From Hyphomicrobiales bacterium (GTDB lineage: Bacteria > Pseudomonadota > Alphaproteobacteria > Rhizobiales > Rhizobiaceae): DNA of 64,000 nucleotides. The notes below the pieces were generated by a model, which worked only from the letters and a program-made list of their open reading frames with translations, was not told the DNA's origin and did no database searches. Position 1 is the stretch's first letter, and every line of letters starts with the position of its first letter. The stretch is taken from contig UCAG01000005.1 in NCBI GenBank assembly GCA_900470285.1, positions 62,001 to 126,000 of the forward strand. Direction: 5' to 3'. Below are positions 15,879 to 24,309 of the stretch, piece by piece. The translations under genes were made by a program, and so were the position numbers.

Positions 15879-16364
15879 TTATTTAAGCTGGTCTTTGACC
15901 TTATCGAGTGCTTCAACTGCACAGGCTTCGTCCAGATGGCCGCCCGGTGCGCCGCCGACGCCGATTGCGCCGATGGTTGCATCGCCAATTTTAACCGGTA
16001 CACCACCAGCCAGTACGAGGAAGCCCGGAATGTTAGCCAGTTCTGCAGCTGCAGGATTTTTCTGGATATTTTCAGCCATTACGCCGGTTGGAGTGCGCGA
16101 AGAGGCCGAGGTAAAAGCCTTGGCGGTCGCTGCGGCAGGTGTATGAGCACCGGCATTATCGGCGCGCATCAGAGTGCGCAGTACGCCTGCGCGGTCAACA
16201 ACAGCTACGGCTACATTGTAACCTTTAGCAGAGCAGGCAGCGATTGTTTCATTGGCAATGTTTACCGCAAGATTGAGCGGCATGTTCTTTTCCTGCAAAA
16301 CCTGCGCGGAAGCAGCTGAGGTCAGTACAAGTGCCGCAGCACCGGCAAACAAAATGCGTTTCAT
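15879..16364 (-). CDS. Exported HbpS/GlcG-family (DUF336) haem-binding-like protein
   Basis: A 161-residue protein with a Sec signal peptide (MKRILFAGAAALVLTSAASAQ, cut after ASA) and the GlcG/HbpS fold pattern: KGYNVAVAVVDRAGVLRTLMR, then the helix TAKAFTSASSRTP and the end GAIGVGGAPGGHLDEACAVEAL. HbpS of Streptomyces binds haem outside the cell and modulates the sensor kinase SenS; GlcG relatives are cytoplasmic. The start at 16364 has GGAG seven bases before it; a longer start at 16412 would bury the signal peptide. It lies directly downstream of a kinase/regulator pair, the same kind of partnership as HbpS–SenS–SenR. Confidence 0.85.
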   Translation of the reverse strand: MKRILFAGAAALVLTSAASAQVLQEKNMPLNLAVNIANETIAACSAKGYNVAVAVVDRAGVLRTLMRADNAGAHTPAAATAKAFTSASSRTPTGVMAENIQKNPAAAELANIPGFLVLAGGVPVKIGDATIGAIGVGGAPGGHLDEACAVEALDKVKDQLK

Positions 16365-16470
16365 AATTGTCTCCTGAGTGTTGATGAAAGCAACCGGCTT
16401 TCTGATACTCAATTTAGTGAAACAATCATTGAACGTGAATCCGCGATACCGCTGAAAGCTCTAGGTAGAA

Positions 16471-17076
16471 TTACGGATGCCTTGTATTGCTGCCGGATAG
16501 TTGCAACCGCACAAAATCCACTACGGAACTGGTTTCCAGTTTTTCGGCAATATTGGCGCGATGCGCATCAATCGTGCGCACGGAAATATTAAGCGCAGAG
16601 GCAATTTCTTTGCTGCCGAAACCCTTGCAGATCAGGTCGAAAATCTCATATTCGCGCTCAGTCAGTCTGGAAATCAGTTTCTGCGCCTCCGCCCGCTCCA
16701 GAATTTTATCCAGCGCTTGTGAGGCTGTCTCCAGTGCATCCAGCAAAATCTGCTCATCCACGGGCTTGGACAGAAAATCAAGAATACCTGCCTTGAAAGC
16801 ACGACGACAGGCATTGATGTCCCCGTGACCGGTTATCATGATTGCTGGCCAGTCGATCCCACGTTCCAGCAGTTTTTGCTGCAGTTGCAAGCCGCTTATC
16901 ATCGGCATACGCAAATCGAGTATCAGACAACCGGGCTTTTGAGGATCCACATGCGCCAGAAATGTCGCCGGATCACGGAATGTCTCCACATGCATGCCAT
17001 AGGTCTGCAACAACAGTGACAATGCTTCGCGCACGGCTTCATCATCATCAATCAGATAAATTTTGAGATTTTTCAT
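16471..17076 (-). CDS. FixJ/NarL-type response regulator
   Basis: A 201-residue two-component regulator. The receiver domain (1–120) has the acidic pocket DDD at 10–12, phosphoacceptor Asp54 in LILDLRMP, and the conserved Lys in FLSKPVD. A C-terminal LuxR-type helix-turn-helix (about 135–195) reads LTEREYEIFDLICKGFGSKE and then IASALNISVRTIDAHRANI. Its ATG overlaps the kinase stop as ATGA, so the two are coupled. The HbpS-like gene starts 107 bases downstream and is a possible target or partner. Confidence 0.92.
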   Translation of the reverse strand: MKNLKIYLIDDDEAVREALSLLLQTYGMHVETFRDPATFLAHVDPQKPGCLILDLRMPMISGLQLQQKLLERGIDWPAIMITGHGDINACRRAFKAGILDFLSKPVDEQILLDALETASQALDKILERAEAQKLISRLTEREYEIFDLICKGFGSKEIASALNISVRTIDAHRANIAEKLETSSVVDFVRLQLSGSNTRHP

Positions 17077-18665
17077 TCTGCCGCCTTTGAATGCTCAGGC
17101 TCAGCCATTGGAATGGTAATTGTAAAGATTGCACCGCCGGATGGTGCATTTGCTGCCGATATTTCCCCGTCAATCCGCTCAATCAGTGTTGCGCAGAGCG
17201 AAAGCCCCAGCCCCATACCCGCTTTACGGGTGGTGAAAAACGGCTCGAACAAACGCGGCAGAATATCACCGGCAATGCCGTCGCCATTATCGGCAATGCT
17301 CAGGACAAGCTGTCCGCCTCTGGATTCAGCCGTCACAGTAATGCGTTTATCGCTGATCTTACTCTGGCTCAGGCTGTCGGCAGCATTACGGATCAGATTA
17401 TACAGCACCTGCTCCATCTCAACCGGATCAGCAGTAATCAGCGGTGATATTTTTTCGGTTTGCTGATGCAGGATAATATTGCGTTGCTCCAGATCCGTGC
17501 GCAGCAATTCCGCCACATCGCGGATAATCTGGTTGATTTCTACAGGTTTACGTTGCGGTTCATGATTGCTCATATAATTGCGCATACGCTGTAAAATCTC
17601 ACCCGCACGCGATGCTTCGCGCACATTAGCCGCCAAAGCCTGCTTCAATAATTCAGGACGCTCACCGGAAGCTTCAAGGCGCAATGCGGCCTGACTTTGG
17701 CTCAGCAAAGCTGTCAGCGGCTGGGTCAGTTCATGGGCAATGCCTGAAGCCAGTTCCCCCATAGAGTTCACCCGCGCCGCATGAGCAAGCCGTGTTTCAT
17801 GTTCTGACAATAGTGCTTTCTGCTCGGCCTCTCTGGTCGCTTTCTGAAAGCGCCAGAGTGCATAAGCACCGGTCAAAGCAATCAGGGACAAAACCGCAAA
17901 CAAAATGCTGCGCAACGGATCAATCACATCTGACAGCGCCATCGGGCGACTGAGACGCAGCAAAAGCGGCTGGTTCTGGCTGTCAATTTTTTGAGAGAAA
18001 ACCGGTTGTTCCAGAAAACGCGATGCCACTGTTTTCAGGCCGGATTGTTGTTCAAGAATAATCTTATCATTGATGGACAGGGTCAGGTCTGCCCAATCCG
18101 GCCGCTCATCCGGCTCAATCATCAGAGCCGGATTGATAGCCATGAAAATCGCATAACCGGGATTGGCATTGTCAGATTTTTTGCCCAGATAATAACGGTC
18201 TGCCAGCTTGTCAGACAGATAAGTGCGCACTTCCCCCGGTTTTTGCTCTGCGACTTGAGCGGCAAAAACACCGGCGAGATTGTCATGCTCAGTCTCATCC
18301 ACCATCATCACAGGCTGTGCACTGACAGCGGTACCGGCGCGGTTCAGCAGCATGACATCTATTACGCTGATGCGCGGGTAAAAGCGGATAATATTGCGCG
18401 ACACCTGCCGCAAAGCATCTACAGGCGCCGGACTGGCCGAGAGGATCAGCGCATTTAAGCTGGTGAGATGCGCATCATGCTGGGCAGCACGTTGCGACAG
18501 AACACGATGTAGCGCTGTGCCGGTTTGTTTCACCTCATCACGCGCCTGATTAATGCTCTGGCGCGCTGTGAAAGCAACAAACAGCAATAGCAAGATCAGC
18601 CAGATAACCGATATTGTCAGATAGGATTTCCAAATCTGTTTATTGCCCGTCAAACGCATCCCCAT
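17073..18665 (-). CDS. Membrane sensor histidine kinase
   Basis: A protein of about 530 residues. The first membrane helix (IWLILLLLFVAFTA) follows a short cytoplasmic tail. A periplasmic domain of about 220 residues is next, then a second helix (ILFAVLSLIALTGAYALW). The kinase core has the H-box MGELASGIAHELTQPLTA, the N-box LIRNAADSL, the G1 box DNGDGIAG, the F-box FEPFFTT and the G2 box GMGLGLS. This is the DctB/FixL-like layout with proline after the phospho-histidine helix. The start is uncertain: 18665 or 18659 are the best ATGs but lack a ribosome site, and the frame stays open to 18749 with cysteine-rich residues that look non-coding. First gene of the kinase/regulator pair. Confidence 0.88.
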   Translation of the reverse strand: MGMRLTGNKQIWKSYLTISVIWLILLLLFVAFTARQSINQARDEVKQTGTALHRVLSQRAAQHDAHLTSLNALILSASPAPVDALRQVSRNIIRFYPRISVIDVMLLNRAGTAVSAQPVMMVDETEHDNLAGVFAAQVAEQKPGEVRTYLSDKLADRYYLGKKSDNANPGYAIFMAINPALMIEPDERPDWADLTLSINDKIILEQQSGLKTVASRFLEQPVFSQKIDSQNQPLLLRLSRPMALSDVIDPLRSILFAVLSLIALTGAYALWRFQKATREAEQKALLSEHETRLAHAARVNSMGELASGIAHELTQPLTALLSQSQAALRLEASGERPELLKQALAANVREASRAGEILQRMRNYMSNHEPQRKPVEINQIIRDVAELLRTDLEQRNIILHQQTEKISPLITADPVEMEQVLYNLIRNAADSLSQSKISDKRITVTAESRGGQLVLSIADNGDGIAGDILPRLFEPFFTTRKAGMGLGLSLCATLIERIDGEISAANAPSGGAIFTITIPMAEPEHSKAAE

Positions 18666-18814
18666 ACACAATATTGTAATTACGTTTGAATATCGCTGAC
18701 ATAATATAGTGCAACACGCAATGCACGGGCCGAAAAACTTCTTCATCACACAGGTTTGGGCTTGTCAGCGCGCTGTACTAAACGGCATAAAACGCATCCG
18801 GTTTGGAGGATGAA

Positions 18815-19312
18815 ATGATTAATTTGCAACCCGTCAGAAGAACAGATGCAACAGAGCTGATCGCGGGTAATATTGCGAGCCAAAACCATCATCACCCGTG
18901 GATGCGCAATTTTACCGATCTCGCCGGTTTTGAAGACTGGTTCGGCAATCTGCAAAGCAGTGCCTCACAGGCACTTATTGTGCGCGATACGGAGAGCGGT
19001 AAAATTGCCGGTGTTTTTACCTTCAGCCAGATATTCATGAAGGCGTTTTGCAGTGCTTATTTGAGCTATTACGGCATGGTGCATCAATCTGGTCGCGGGC
19101 TGATGACGGAAGGTCTGAAACAAACAGTTGCTTATGGCTTCAGGGAAATCGGCCTGCACCGGATTGAGGCCAATATCCAACCGGACAATCTGCGATCCCT
19201 CGCCCTTGTTGAACGTGCGGGTTTTCACAAAGAAGGCTTTTCCCCGCGCTATTTATACATTAACGGCAACTGGCGTGATCATGAACGCTGGGCAATTATC
19301 AACGATCAGTAA
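18815..19312 (+). CDS. GNAT-family N-acetyltransferase, RimJ-like
   Basis: A 165-residue acetyl-CoA-dependent transferase. The N-terminus INLQPVRRTDATELI and the C-terminal run GLHRIEANIQPDNLRSLALV followed by ERAGFHKEGF match the RimJ/RimL group, which acetylates ribosomal-protein N-termini or, in other members, free amines and antibiotics. The substrate here is unknown. GGAGG stands five bases before the ATG at 18815. The gene stands alone, divergent from the kinase gene and ending three bases from the convergent GFA gene. Confidence 0.85.
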   Translation: MINLQPVRRTDATELIAGNIASQNHHHPWMRNFTDLAGFEDWFGNLQSSASQALIVRDTESGKIAGVFTFSQIFMKAFCSAYLSYYGMVHQSGRGLMTEGLKQTVAYGFREIGLHRIEANIQPDNLRSLALVERAGFHKEGFSPRYLYINGNWRDHERWAIINDQ

Positions 19313-19315
19313 GTA

Positions 19316-19747
19316 TCATTCGCAACGGATATATTTTAACACGCCGACATAGGGCGACCTGTTTGCAGATTTGTCATCTGACGGATGATTAATGCCATCA
19401 GTGACAAGAACTTCATCAAAATCAAAGGGGCTTACCCCTTCAAGGCAAGCGGCATTAATGCCGTATTGCTGCGGATTGGAGCGGCGCTGATGATGGGTAT
19501 AAATTCCGCAAACCGAACAGAAATAATGTTTCGCCGCCTTCGTGTTAAACTGATAGAGCGTCAGCGCATCTTCCCCGCTGATAATCTCCAGCCCGTCAAA
19601 CTGTGCTGAGACAGCGACGGCACCGCGCATCCGGCAATAAGAGCAGGTACAACGGCGTGCTGTATTCAGCCCGTCGGACAGTTTCACCCGAAACCGCACT
19701 GTTCCGCAATGACAGGCACCGTTGACTGTTTCATTTGTCTCGCTCAT
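19316..19747 (-). CDS. GFA-family zinc protein, second copy
   Basis: A 143-residue GFA/CENP-V-like protein with the three cysteine clusters ACHCGTVRF, RCTCSYCRMRG and FCSVCGIYTHH and the end PYVGVLKYI. It belongs to a different subgroup from the protein at 5065–5523: their spacings and sequence differ, so this is not a recent duplication. No reaction is assigned. The start at 19747 is the first residue of homology. A terminator for the upstream etf operon lies just before it. Confidence 0.85.
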   Translation of the reverse strand: MSETNETVNGACHCGTVRFRVKLSDGLNTARRCTCSYCRMRGAVAVSAQFDGLEIISGEDALTLYQFNTKAAKHYFCSVCGIYTHHQRRSNPQQYGINAACLEGVSPFDFDEVLVTDGINHPSDDKSANRSPYVGVLKYIRCE

Positions 19748-19786
19748 CGCTCAGTTCTCCCGTAAATCTCATGTCAGGTTAAAGCA

Positions 19787-19820
19787 AAAAGGCATCCGCC
19801 TGAACAGGTGAATGCCTTTT
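19787..19820 (-). terminator. Terminator of the etfBA transcript
   Basis: The stem AAAAGGCAT/ATGCCTTTT, extended by CCTG/GGTG-type pairing, spans 19787–19820. On the minus strand it ends in TTTTTGCTTT. It begins 27 bases after the etfA stop. Confidence 0.75.
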
Positions 19821-19846
19821 CATTTCAATAAATTTTGATGGAAAAA

Positions 19847-20779
19847 TTAGCCGAGTGCTTTTTCCAGTTCCGGAATAATTTCAAACAGATCGCCAACGAG
19901 TCCATAATCGGCAACCTGAAAGATAGGCGCTTCTTCGTCTTTGTTGATAGCTACGATTACTTTGGAATCCTTCATCCCTGCCAGATGCTGGATAGCACCG
20001 GAAATACCGGCAGCGATGTAAAGATCAGGCGCAACCACCTTACCGGTCTGACCAACCTGCCAGTCATTCGGCGCATAACCGGCGTCCACTGCGGCACGGC
20101 TTGCGCCGACTGCTGCGCCGAGCTTATCAGCCACCGGCAACATGACTTCCTGAAATTTCTCTGCAGAACCAAGAGCGCGACCGCCGGAAACAATGATCTT
20201 TGCCGAAGTCAGTTCCGGACGGTCACCGCCGGATAGTTTTGCCTCAACAAATTTCGACAATTGCGGGTCATTAGCATAAGCGATATTTTCGACTGCAGCC
20301 GCCCCGCCCTTTTCTGCCGCAGCAAAACCGGCAGTACGCACAGTAATCACCTTTTTCGCATCCAGTGCCTGAACGGTCTGCAAAGCATTGCCGGCATAAA
20401 TCGGGCGCTTGAATGTATCCGCCGAGATTACCTCGATAATGTCCGACACCTGCATCACATCCAGTAATGCGGCCACACGCGGCAACACATTTTTGCCTGT
20501 AGTTGTGGCCGCAGCGATAATCACATCATAATCCGCGCTCAATGTCTGAATAAGATCAGCGAGGGGTTCTGCCAGTTGGTTTTCTAGCACGGCATTTTCT
20601 GCCAGCAATACTTTGCGCACGCCTTTGAGGCTTGCAGCCGCATCTGCTGCAGGCTTGGCATTCTGCCCTGCAACCAGCACATCCACATCGCCGCCAATTG
20701 CAAGCGCTGCGGTCAGCGCCTTTGCTGTCTGCTCTGACAGGGTCTCGTTGTCATGTTCCGCTAAAAGTAAAATTGCCAT
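19847..20779 (-). CDS. etfA: Electron transfer flavoprotein, alpha subunit
   Basis: The FAD-binding half of the ETF heterodimer, which carries electrons from flavin dehydrogenases to ETF:quinone oxidoreductase. 310 residues; the C-terminal FAD domain has the family signature running from [19 protein letters not shown] to the [15 protein letters not shown] end, with the conserved SGGR region ([11 protein letters not shown]) before it. It follows etfB by 15 bases on the same strand. Upstream in the same direction is the dimethylglycine-dehydrogenase-like gene, an enzyme class that donates electrons to ETF. Confidence 0.96.
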   Translation of the reverse strand: MAILLLAEHDNETLSEQTAKALTAALAIGGDVDVLVAGQNAKPAADAAASLKGVRKVLLAENAVLENQLAEPLADLIQTLSADYDVIIAAATTTGKNVLPRVAALLDVMQVSDIIEVISADTFKRPIYAGNALQTVQALDAKKVITVRTAGFAAAEKGGAAAVENIAYANDPQLSKFVEAKLSGGDRPELTSAKIIVSGGRALGSAEKFQEVMLPVADKLGAAVGASRAAVDAGYAPNDWQVGQTGKVVAPDLYIAAGISGAIQHLAGMKDSKVIVAINKDEEAPIFQVADYGLVGDLFEIIPELEKALG

Positions 20780-20794
20780 GATCTTATTTCCCTA

Positions 20795-21544
20795 TCAAAT
20801 CAGCCCGGCTTCATTTTTCAGTTTTGCAACCAGTTCCTGCACATTCGCAACTTTAATACCTGCCTGACGGCTCTCCGGTTCTTCAGTTTTAAGCACTTTG
20901 AGGCGCAATCCCGTATCAATGCCAAGCTCTGACGCACTTTTTTCATCAAGCGGCTTTTTCTTAGCCTTCATGATATTCGGCAGAGAGGCATAACGCGGCT
21001 GATTGAGACGCAAATCAACGGTCACGACTGCAGGCAGTTTCACTTCAATCGCCTGCAAACCACCATCAACTTCTCGGGTCACGCCGACTTTGCCGTCACT
21101 CAGCTCCAGCTCCGAAGCAAAGGTTGCCTGGGACCAGCCCAGCAGTGCGGAGAGCATCTGGCCTGTCTGGTTTGCATCATCATCAATCGCCTGTTTGCCG
21201 ACGATCACCAGTTGCGGCTGTTCTTCTTCGACCAGTTTTTTCAGGATTTTAGCAACGGCAAGCGGCTCAACAGCATCATCCACTTTCACCAGAATACCGC
21301 GATCAGCCCCCATAGCCAGTGCTGTGCGCAGCGTTTCCTGCGCCTGTGCCGGACCGATGGAAGCCACAATCACTTCCGAAACCTTATCTGCTTCTTTGAG
21401 GCGCAGCGCCTCCTCCACGGCAATTTCATCAAACGGATTCATCGCCATTTTGACATTGGTAAGGTCAACACCGCTGCCATCGGCCTTAACGCGGATTTTA
21501 ACGTTGTAATCAACAACCCGTTTAACTGCGACCAGAACTTTCAT
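20795..21544 (-). CDS. etfB: Electron transfer flavoprotein, beta subunit
   Basis: The AMP-binding half of ETF, 249 residues. Typical segments are [35 protein letters not shown], and the beta-subunit signature [20 protein letters not shown] with [20 protein letters not shown], the loop that docks to partner dehydrogenases. The start at 21544 matches the family; the start seven codons upstream is not needed. A RIME-like repeat (21583–21682) separates it from the dehydrogenase gene. In many Alphaproteobacteria etfBA sits with hydroxybutyryl-CoA dehydrogenase; that gene is not here. Confidence 0.96.
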   Translation of the reverse strand: MKVLVAVKRVVDYNVKIRVKADGSGVDLTNVKMAMNPFDEIAVEEALRLKEADKVSEVIVASIGPAQAQETLRTALAMGADRGILVKVDDAVEPLAVAKILKKLVEEEQPQLVIVGKQAIDDDANQTGQMLSALLGWSQATFASELELSDGKVGVTREVDGGLQAIEVKLPAVVTVDLRLNQPRYASLPNIMKAKKKPLDEKSASELGIDTGLRLKVLKTEEPESRQAGIKVANVQELVAKLKNEAGLI

Positions 21545-21582
21545 GATTTTATCCTGTAAATTCAATGTATCAGACTGCCAAA

Positions 21583-21682
21583 GCGTATCCCGAAAAGTGG
21601 CAACCGGTTTTCGGATAAGATACGCGAAAAATTAAAGAGACAGAGCATTTCCTTTATTCCAATCAAAAGCGGAAATGCTCTG
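21583..21682. repeat. RIME-like intergenic repeat, copy 1
   Basis: About 100 bases with two palindromes. The first (21583–21625) has arms GCGTATC/GATACGC and inner CCGAAAA/TTTTCGG. The second (21641–21682) has arms CAGAGCATTTCC/GGAAATGCTCTG. A second copy with the same plan lies at 47701–47798. Matches the description of rhizobial intergenic mosaic elements; it may also form an mRNA processing site between the dehydrogenase and etfB. Confidence 0.75.
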
Positions 21683-21685
21683 GAA

Positions 21686-24133
21686 CTACATTTTGCAACG
21701 CAAATTGGTCGGGTCGTAAAGCGACTCTTCAACCACTTTTGCCTTACGCCATTCACCCAGCACCTGAACTTCCAGTTCCAGCCCGATCTGATTGCCCAGC
21801 TCAGGCGGCAGCAGAGCAAGGGCGATATCATGGCTGAAATGGCAGGAGTAACCGCCGGAGGTAATACGGCCGACCAGTTTACCGTTGTGATAAACGCCCT
21901 CATTCATCTGCACACTGGCACCATCAGTGGCGATGGTGATGGTGTAAATACGACGCTTCAGCCCCTCTTCGCGCTGGCGGATGAGAGCATCACGGCCAAT
22001 GAAGTTGCCTTTATCGAATTTGATGAAACGGTCGAGACTGCTTTCCAAAGCTGTCAGTTCGGCATTCATATCGCGATACATGGCACGATAGGATTTATCG
22101 AGACGGCAGCATTCCAGTGCGGCCAGACCAACCATGCGGATGCCGAATTCCTCACCGGCTTTGAGAATTTCATCCAGCAAATGACGCTGATAACCAATCG
22201 GATGATAGAGTTCCCAGCCAAGCTCGCCTTCATAGGTCACGCGCAGCATCCGCACATCGCTGGCAAGACCGATTGTACCGGTCTGCATGCTCATCCACGG
22301 GAAAGCCGCATTACTCAGATCAACCTCGGTGATCTTTTGCAGCACATCGCGCGCTTTTGGCCCGACGAGTGTAAATGCACCGCGTTCCATGGTGACATTG
22401 GTCAGCGTAACGCTGCGGTCATCCGGCAGGATTTTGGACAATTCATCAAAGTTCAGCCGCTCACCGCGCGGGGTTGAGATCAGATAAAATGCATCAGGCT
22501 TGAAGCGGATAACCGTATATTCACTGACCACGCCGCCGTTTTTATTCAGGTGATGACAAAGACCGATACGTCCGAGTTTTGGCAGTTTATTGGCGAGAAT
22601 ACCGTCCAGCCAGCTTTCCGCTCCCGGCCCCGAAACCTCAAATTTGGTCATCGGTGTCATTTCGATCAGGCCAACGCCTTCACGCACCGCAGTCACTTCT
22701 TCACGGATATATTTAGCCGCACGCTGGGTGTGGCGGAAGCTCAGATCAGGAATGGCTTCTTCTTTGCTTGGTGCAAACCATTGCGGCATTTCCCAGCCAT
22801 TCAGCACATCCCATACGGCGCCCATTTCGGTGAGACGGTCATAGGAAGGTGCGGTTTTCTGCGGACGGGCAGCCGGCATGGTCTGTCCCGGAAAATGAAT
22901 ATCCGCGTGCGTGCCCCAAGTTTCCTGCACCTTGTGGCGTGTCCACGTTTTATTGGCATAATTAGAAAAACGGCGCGGGTCGAGTTCAGACATATCCTTG
23001 GACGGAGCACCGTCGATAATCCATTCGGCCAGATGGAAACCCAGTGTGCCACCCCAGAGAATGCCGCCCGGCACACCTTCCGCCAACCATACATTTGGCA
23101 GATCCCATGCAGGACCGGCCAGCGGCAATTCATCGGCGGTCATCTGGAAGGGCCCTCGCACATTGGCTTTAATGCCGGTGCGGGCAAGAGCAGGTACATA
23201 GTCCGTTGCGACTTCCCAATTCCATTCAACCGCGTCGAAATCCTCTTCCACCAGATCAGCGCCGAACCATTCCGGCACACCGTCCACGGCAAAGAGTTTC
23301 AGATGTTCTGTGCGCTCATAAGGGCCGAACATCAATCCGTCGCCTTCTTCGCGCAGATATCCGGCAAAGCCCTCATCACGCAGGATCGGCATTTCCGGCA
23401 GGCCCTGTTTTTTACGCTCAATAATTTCCGGCACCGCATCGGTGATCCAGTATTGGTGCAGGATCGGGATTGCCGGAATATCGATACCGAGCAATGCGCC
23501 GGTCTGGCGGGCATAATTGCCTGTCGCGGAAACAATATGCTCACAGATGATGTCGCCGTTATTGGTCGAGACTTTCCACTCGCCGTTTGGCAGGCGCTCA
23601 AAACTGTTGACCTGTGTATTCTGATAGATTTTCTGCCCCATATCACGGGCACCTTTGGCCATCGCCATGGTCACGTCAGCCGGTGCGATATGTCCGTCAT
23701 CCGGATGATAGAGTGCGCCGATCATATGCTTGTTATTTTCCAGCAGCGGCCAGAGTTCCATAGCCTCTTTTGGCGAAACCAGACGGGCATTGGTGCCTTG
23801 CGCTTCGGCTACATCCATATAGCTCTTATATTCATCCATACGGTCGCGCGTATTGGCAATACGCAGCTGGCCGCATTTATGCCAGCCGACATTCTGGCCG
23901 GTTTCGGCTTCCAGTCCCTCATAAATCTCAATGGTTTTCGCAATCATACGGCCGACATTATTACTGCGGGCATAAGACGGAATAAGCCCTGCCGCATGCC
24001 ATGTTGAGCCGGCAGTCAGTGATGTGCGCTCCAGCAGCGCACAATCTGTCCAGCCACGCTTGGCCAGCGCATAGAGAACGGAAACTCCGACGCACCCGCC
24101 GCCAACAACCACAACCCGCGCATATGTCTGCAT
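21686..24133 (-). CDS. Dimethylglycine dehydrogenase-like flavoprotein (DAO + GcvT domains)
   Basis: An 815-residue enzyme with an N-terminal FAD-dependent oxidase domain (VVVVGGGCVGVSVLYALAKRG Rossmann start within residues 7–27) and a C-terminal GcvT-like folate-binding domain (about 430–800, including EGELGWELYHP and FIGRDALIRQ). His46 in GSTWHAAGL matches the position where FAD is covalently attached in animal dimethylglycine dehydrogenase. The expected reaction is oxidative demethylation of dimethylglycine or sarcosine, passing the methyl to tetrahydrofolate and electrons to ETF. etfBA lies immediately downstream on the same strand, which fits. GGTGG precedes the ATG. Divergent from a LysR gene. 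The exact substrate is inference. Confidence 0.88.
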   Translation of the reverse strand: MQTYARVVVVGGGCVGVSVLYALAKRGWTDCALLERTSLTAGSTWHAAGLIPSYARSNNVGRMIAKTIEIYEGLEAETGQNVGWHKCGQLRIANTRDRMDEYKSYMDVAEAQGTNARLVSPKEAMELWPLLENNKHMIGALYHPDDGHIAPADVTMAMAKGARDMGQKIYQNTQVNSFERLPNGEWKVSTNNGDIICEHIVSATGNYARQTGALLGIDIPAIPILHQYWITDAVPEIIERKKQGLPEMPILRDEGFAGYLREEGDGLMFGPYERTEHLKLFAVDGVPEWFGADLVEEDFDAVEWNWEVATDYVPALARTGIKANVRGPFQMTADELPLAGPAWDLPNVWLAEGVPGGILWGGTLGFHLAEWIIDGAPSKDMSELDPRRFSNYANKTWTRHKVQETWGTHADIHFPGQTMPAARPQKTAPSYDRLTEMGAVWDVLNGWEMPQWFAPSKEEAIPDLSFRHTQRAAKYIREEVTAVREGVGLIEMTPMTKFEVSGPGAESWLDGILANKLPKLGRIGLCHHLNKNGGVVSEYTVIRFKPDAFYLISTPRGERLNFDELSKILPDDRSVTLTNVTMERGAFTLVGPKARDVLQKITEVDLSNAAFPWMSMQTGTIGLASDVRMLRVTYEGELGWELYHPIGYQRHLLDEILKAGEEFGIRMVGLAALECCRLDKSYRAMYRDMNAELTALESSLDRFIKFDKGNFIGRDALIRQREEGLKRRIYTITIATDGASVQMNEGVYHNGKLVGRITSGGYSCHFSHDIALALLPPELGNQIGLELEVQVLGEWRKAKVVEESLYDPTNLRCKM

Positions 24134-24309
24134 AATTCCACCCGATTACTATTTATGAAGACCGGTGCACCTCTCCCGTATGCAACGGTCTCAGACTGTT
24201 TTCATGTTTTCTCAGCGCGCAAAATTACGGCTGATTTTGATCTCACAATAGGATGCGGCAGATGCTTTGTGATCTTGTAAAAAAATAGTCCGAGGTATAA
24301 CTTCAGATT
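24134..24309. promoter_or_regulatory. Divergent promoter region, dehydrogenase / LysR
   Basis: A 176-base intergenic region between divergent genes, the usual place for a LysR-type binding site. The pair GATCTCACA / TGTGATC (24238–24276) is an imperfect inverted repeat and the only candidate I can point to. No firm −10/−35 was assigned. Confidence 0.4.

Noticed and set aside
15125-16364. Reading the ankyrin gene as the catalase-linked ankB type
   Set aside because: No catalase gene is adjacent; its neighbour is the HbpS-like gene, so only the exported ankyrin nature is claimed.
22550-24007. A 485-codon open frame antisense to the dimethylglycine-dehydrogenase-like gene
   Set aside because: Long but a shadow: its product is His/Phe/Arg-rich without any family pattern, while the opposite strand encodes a complete, recognisable enzyme with domains end to end.
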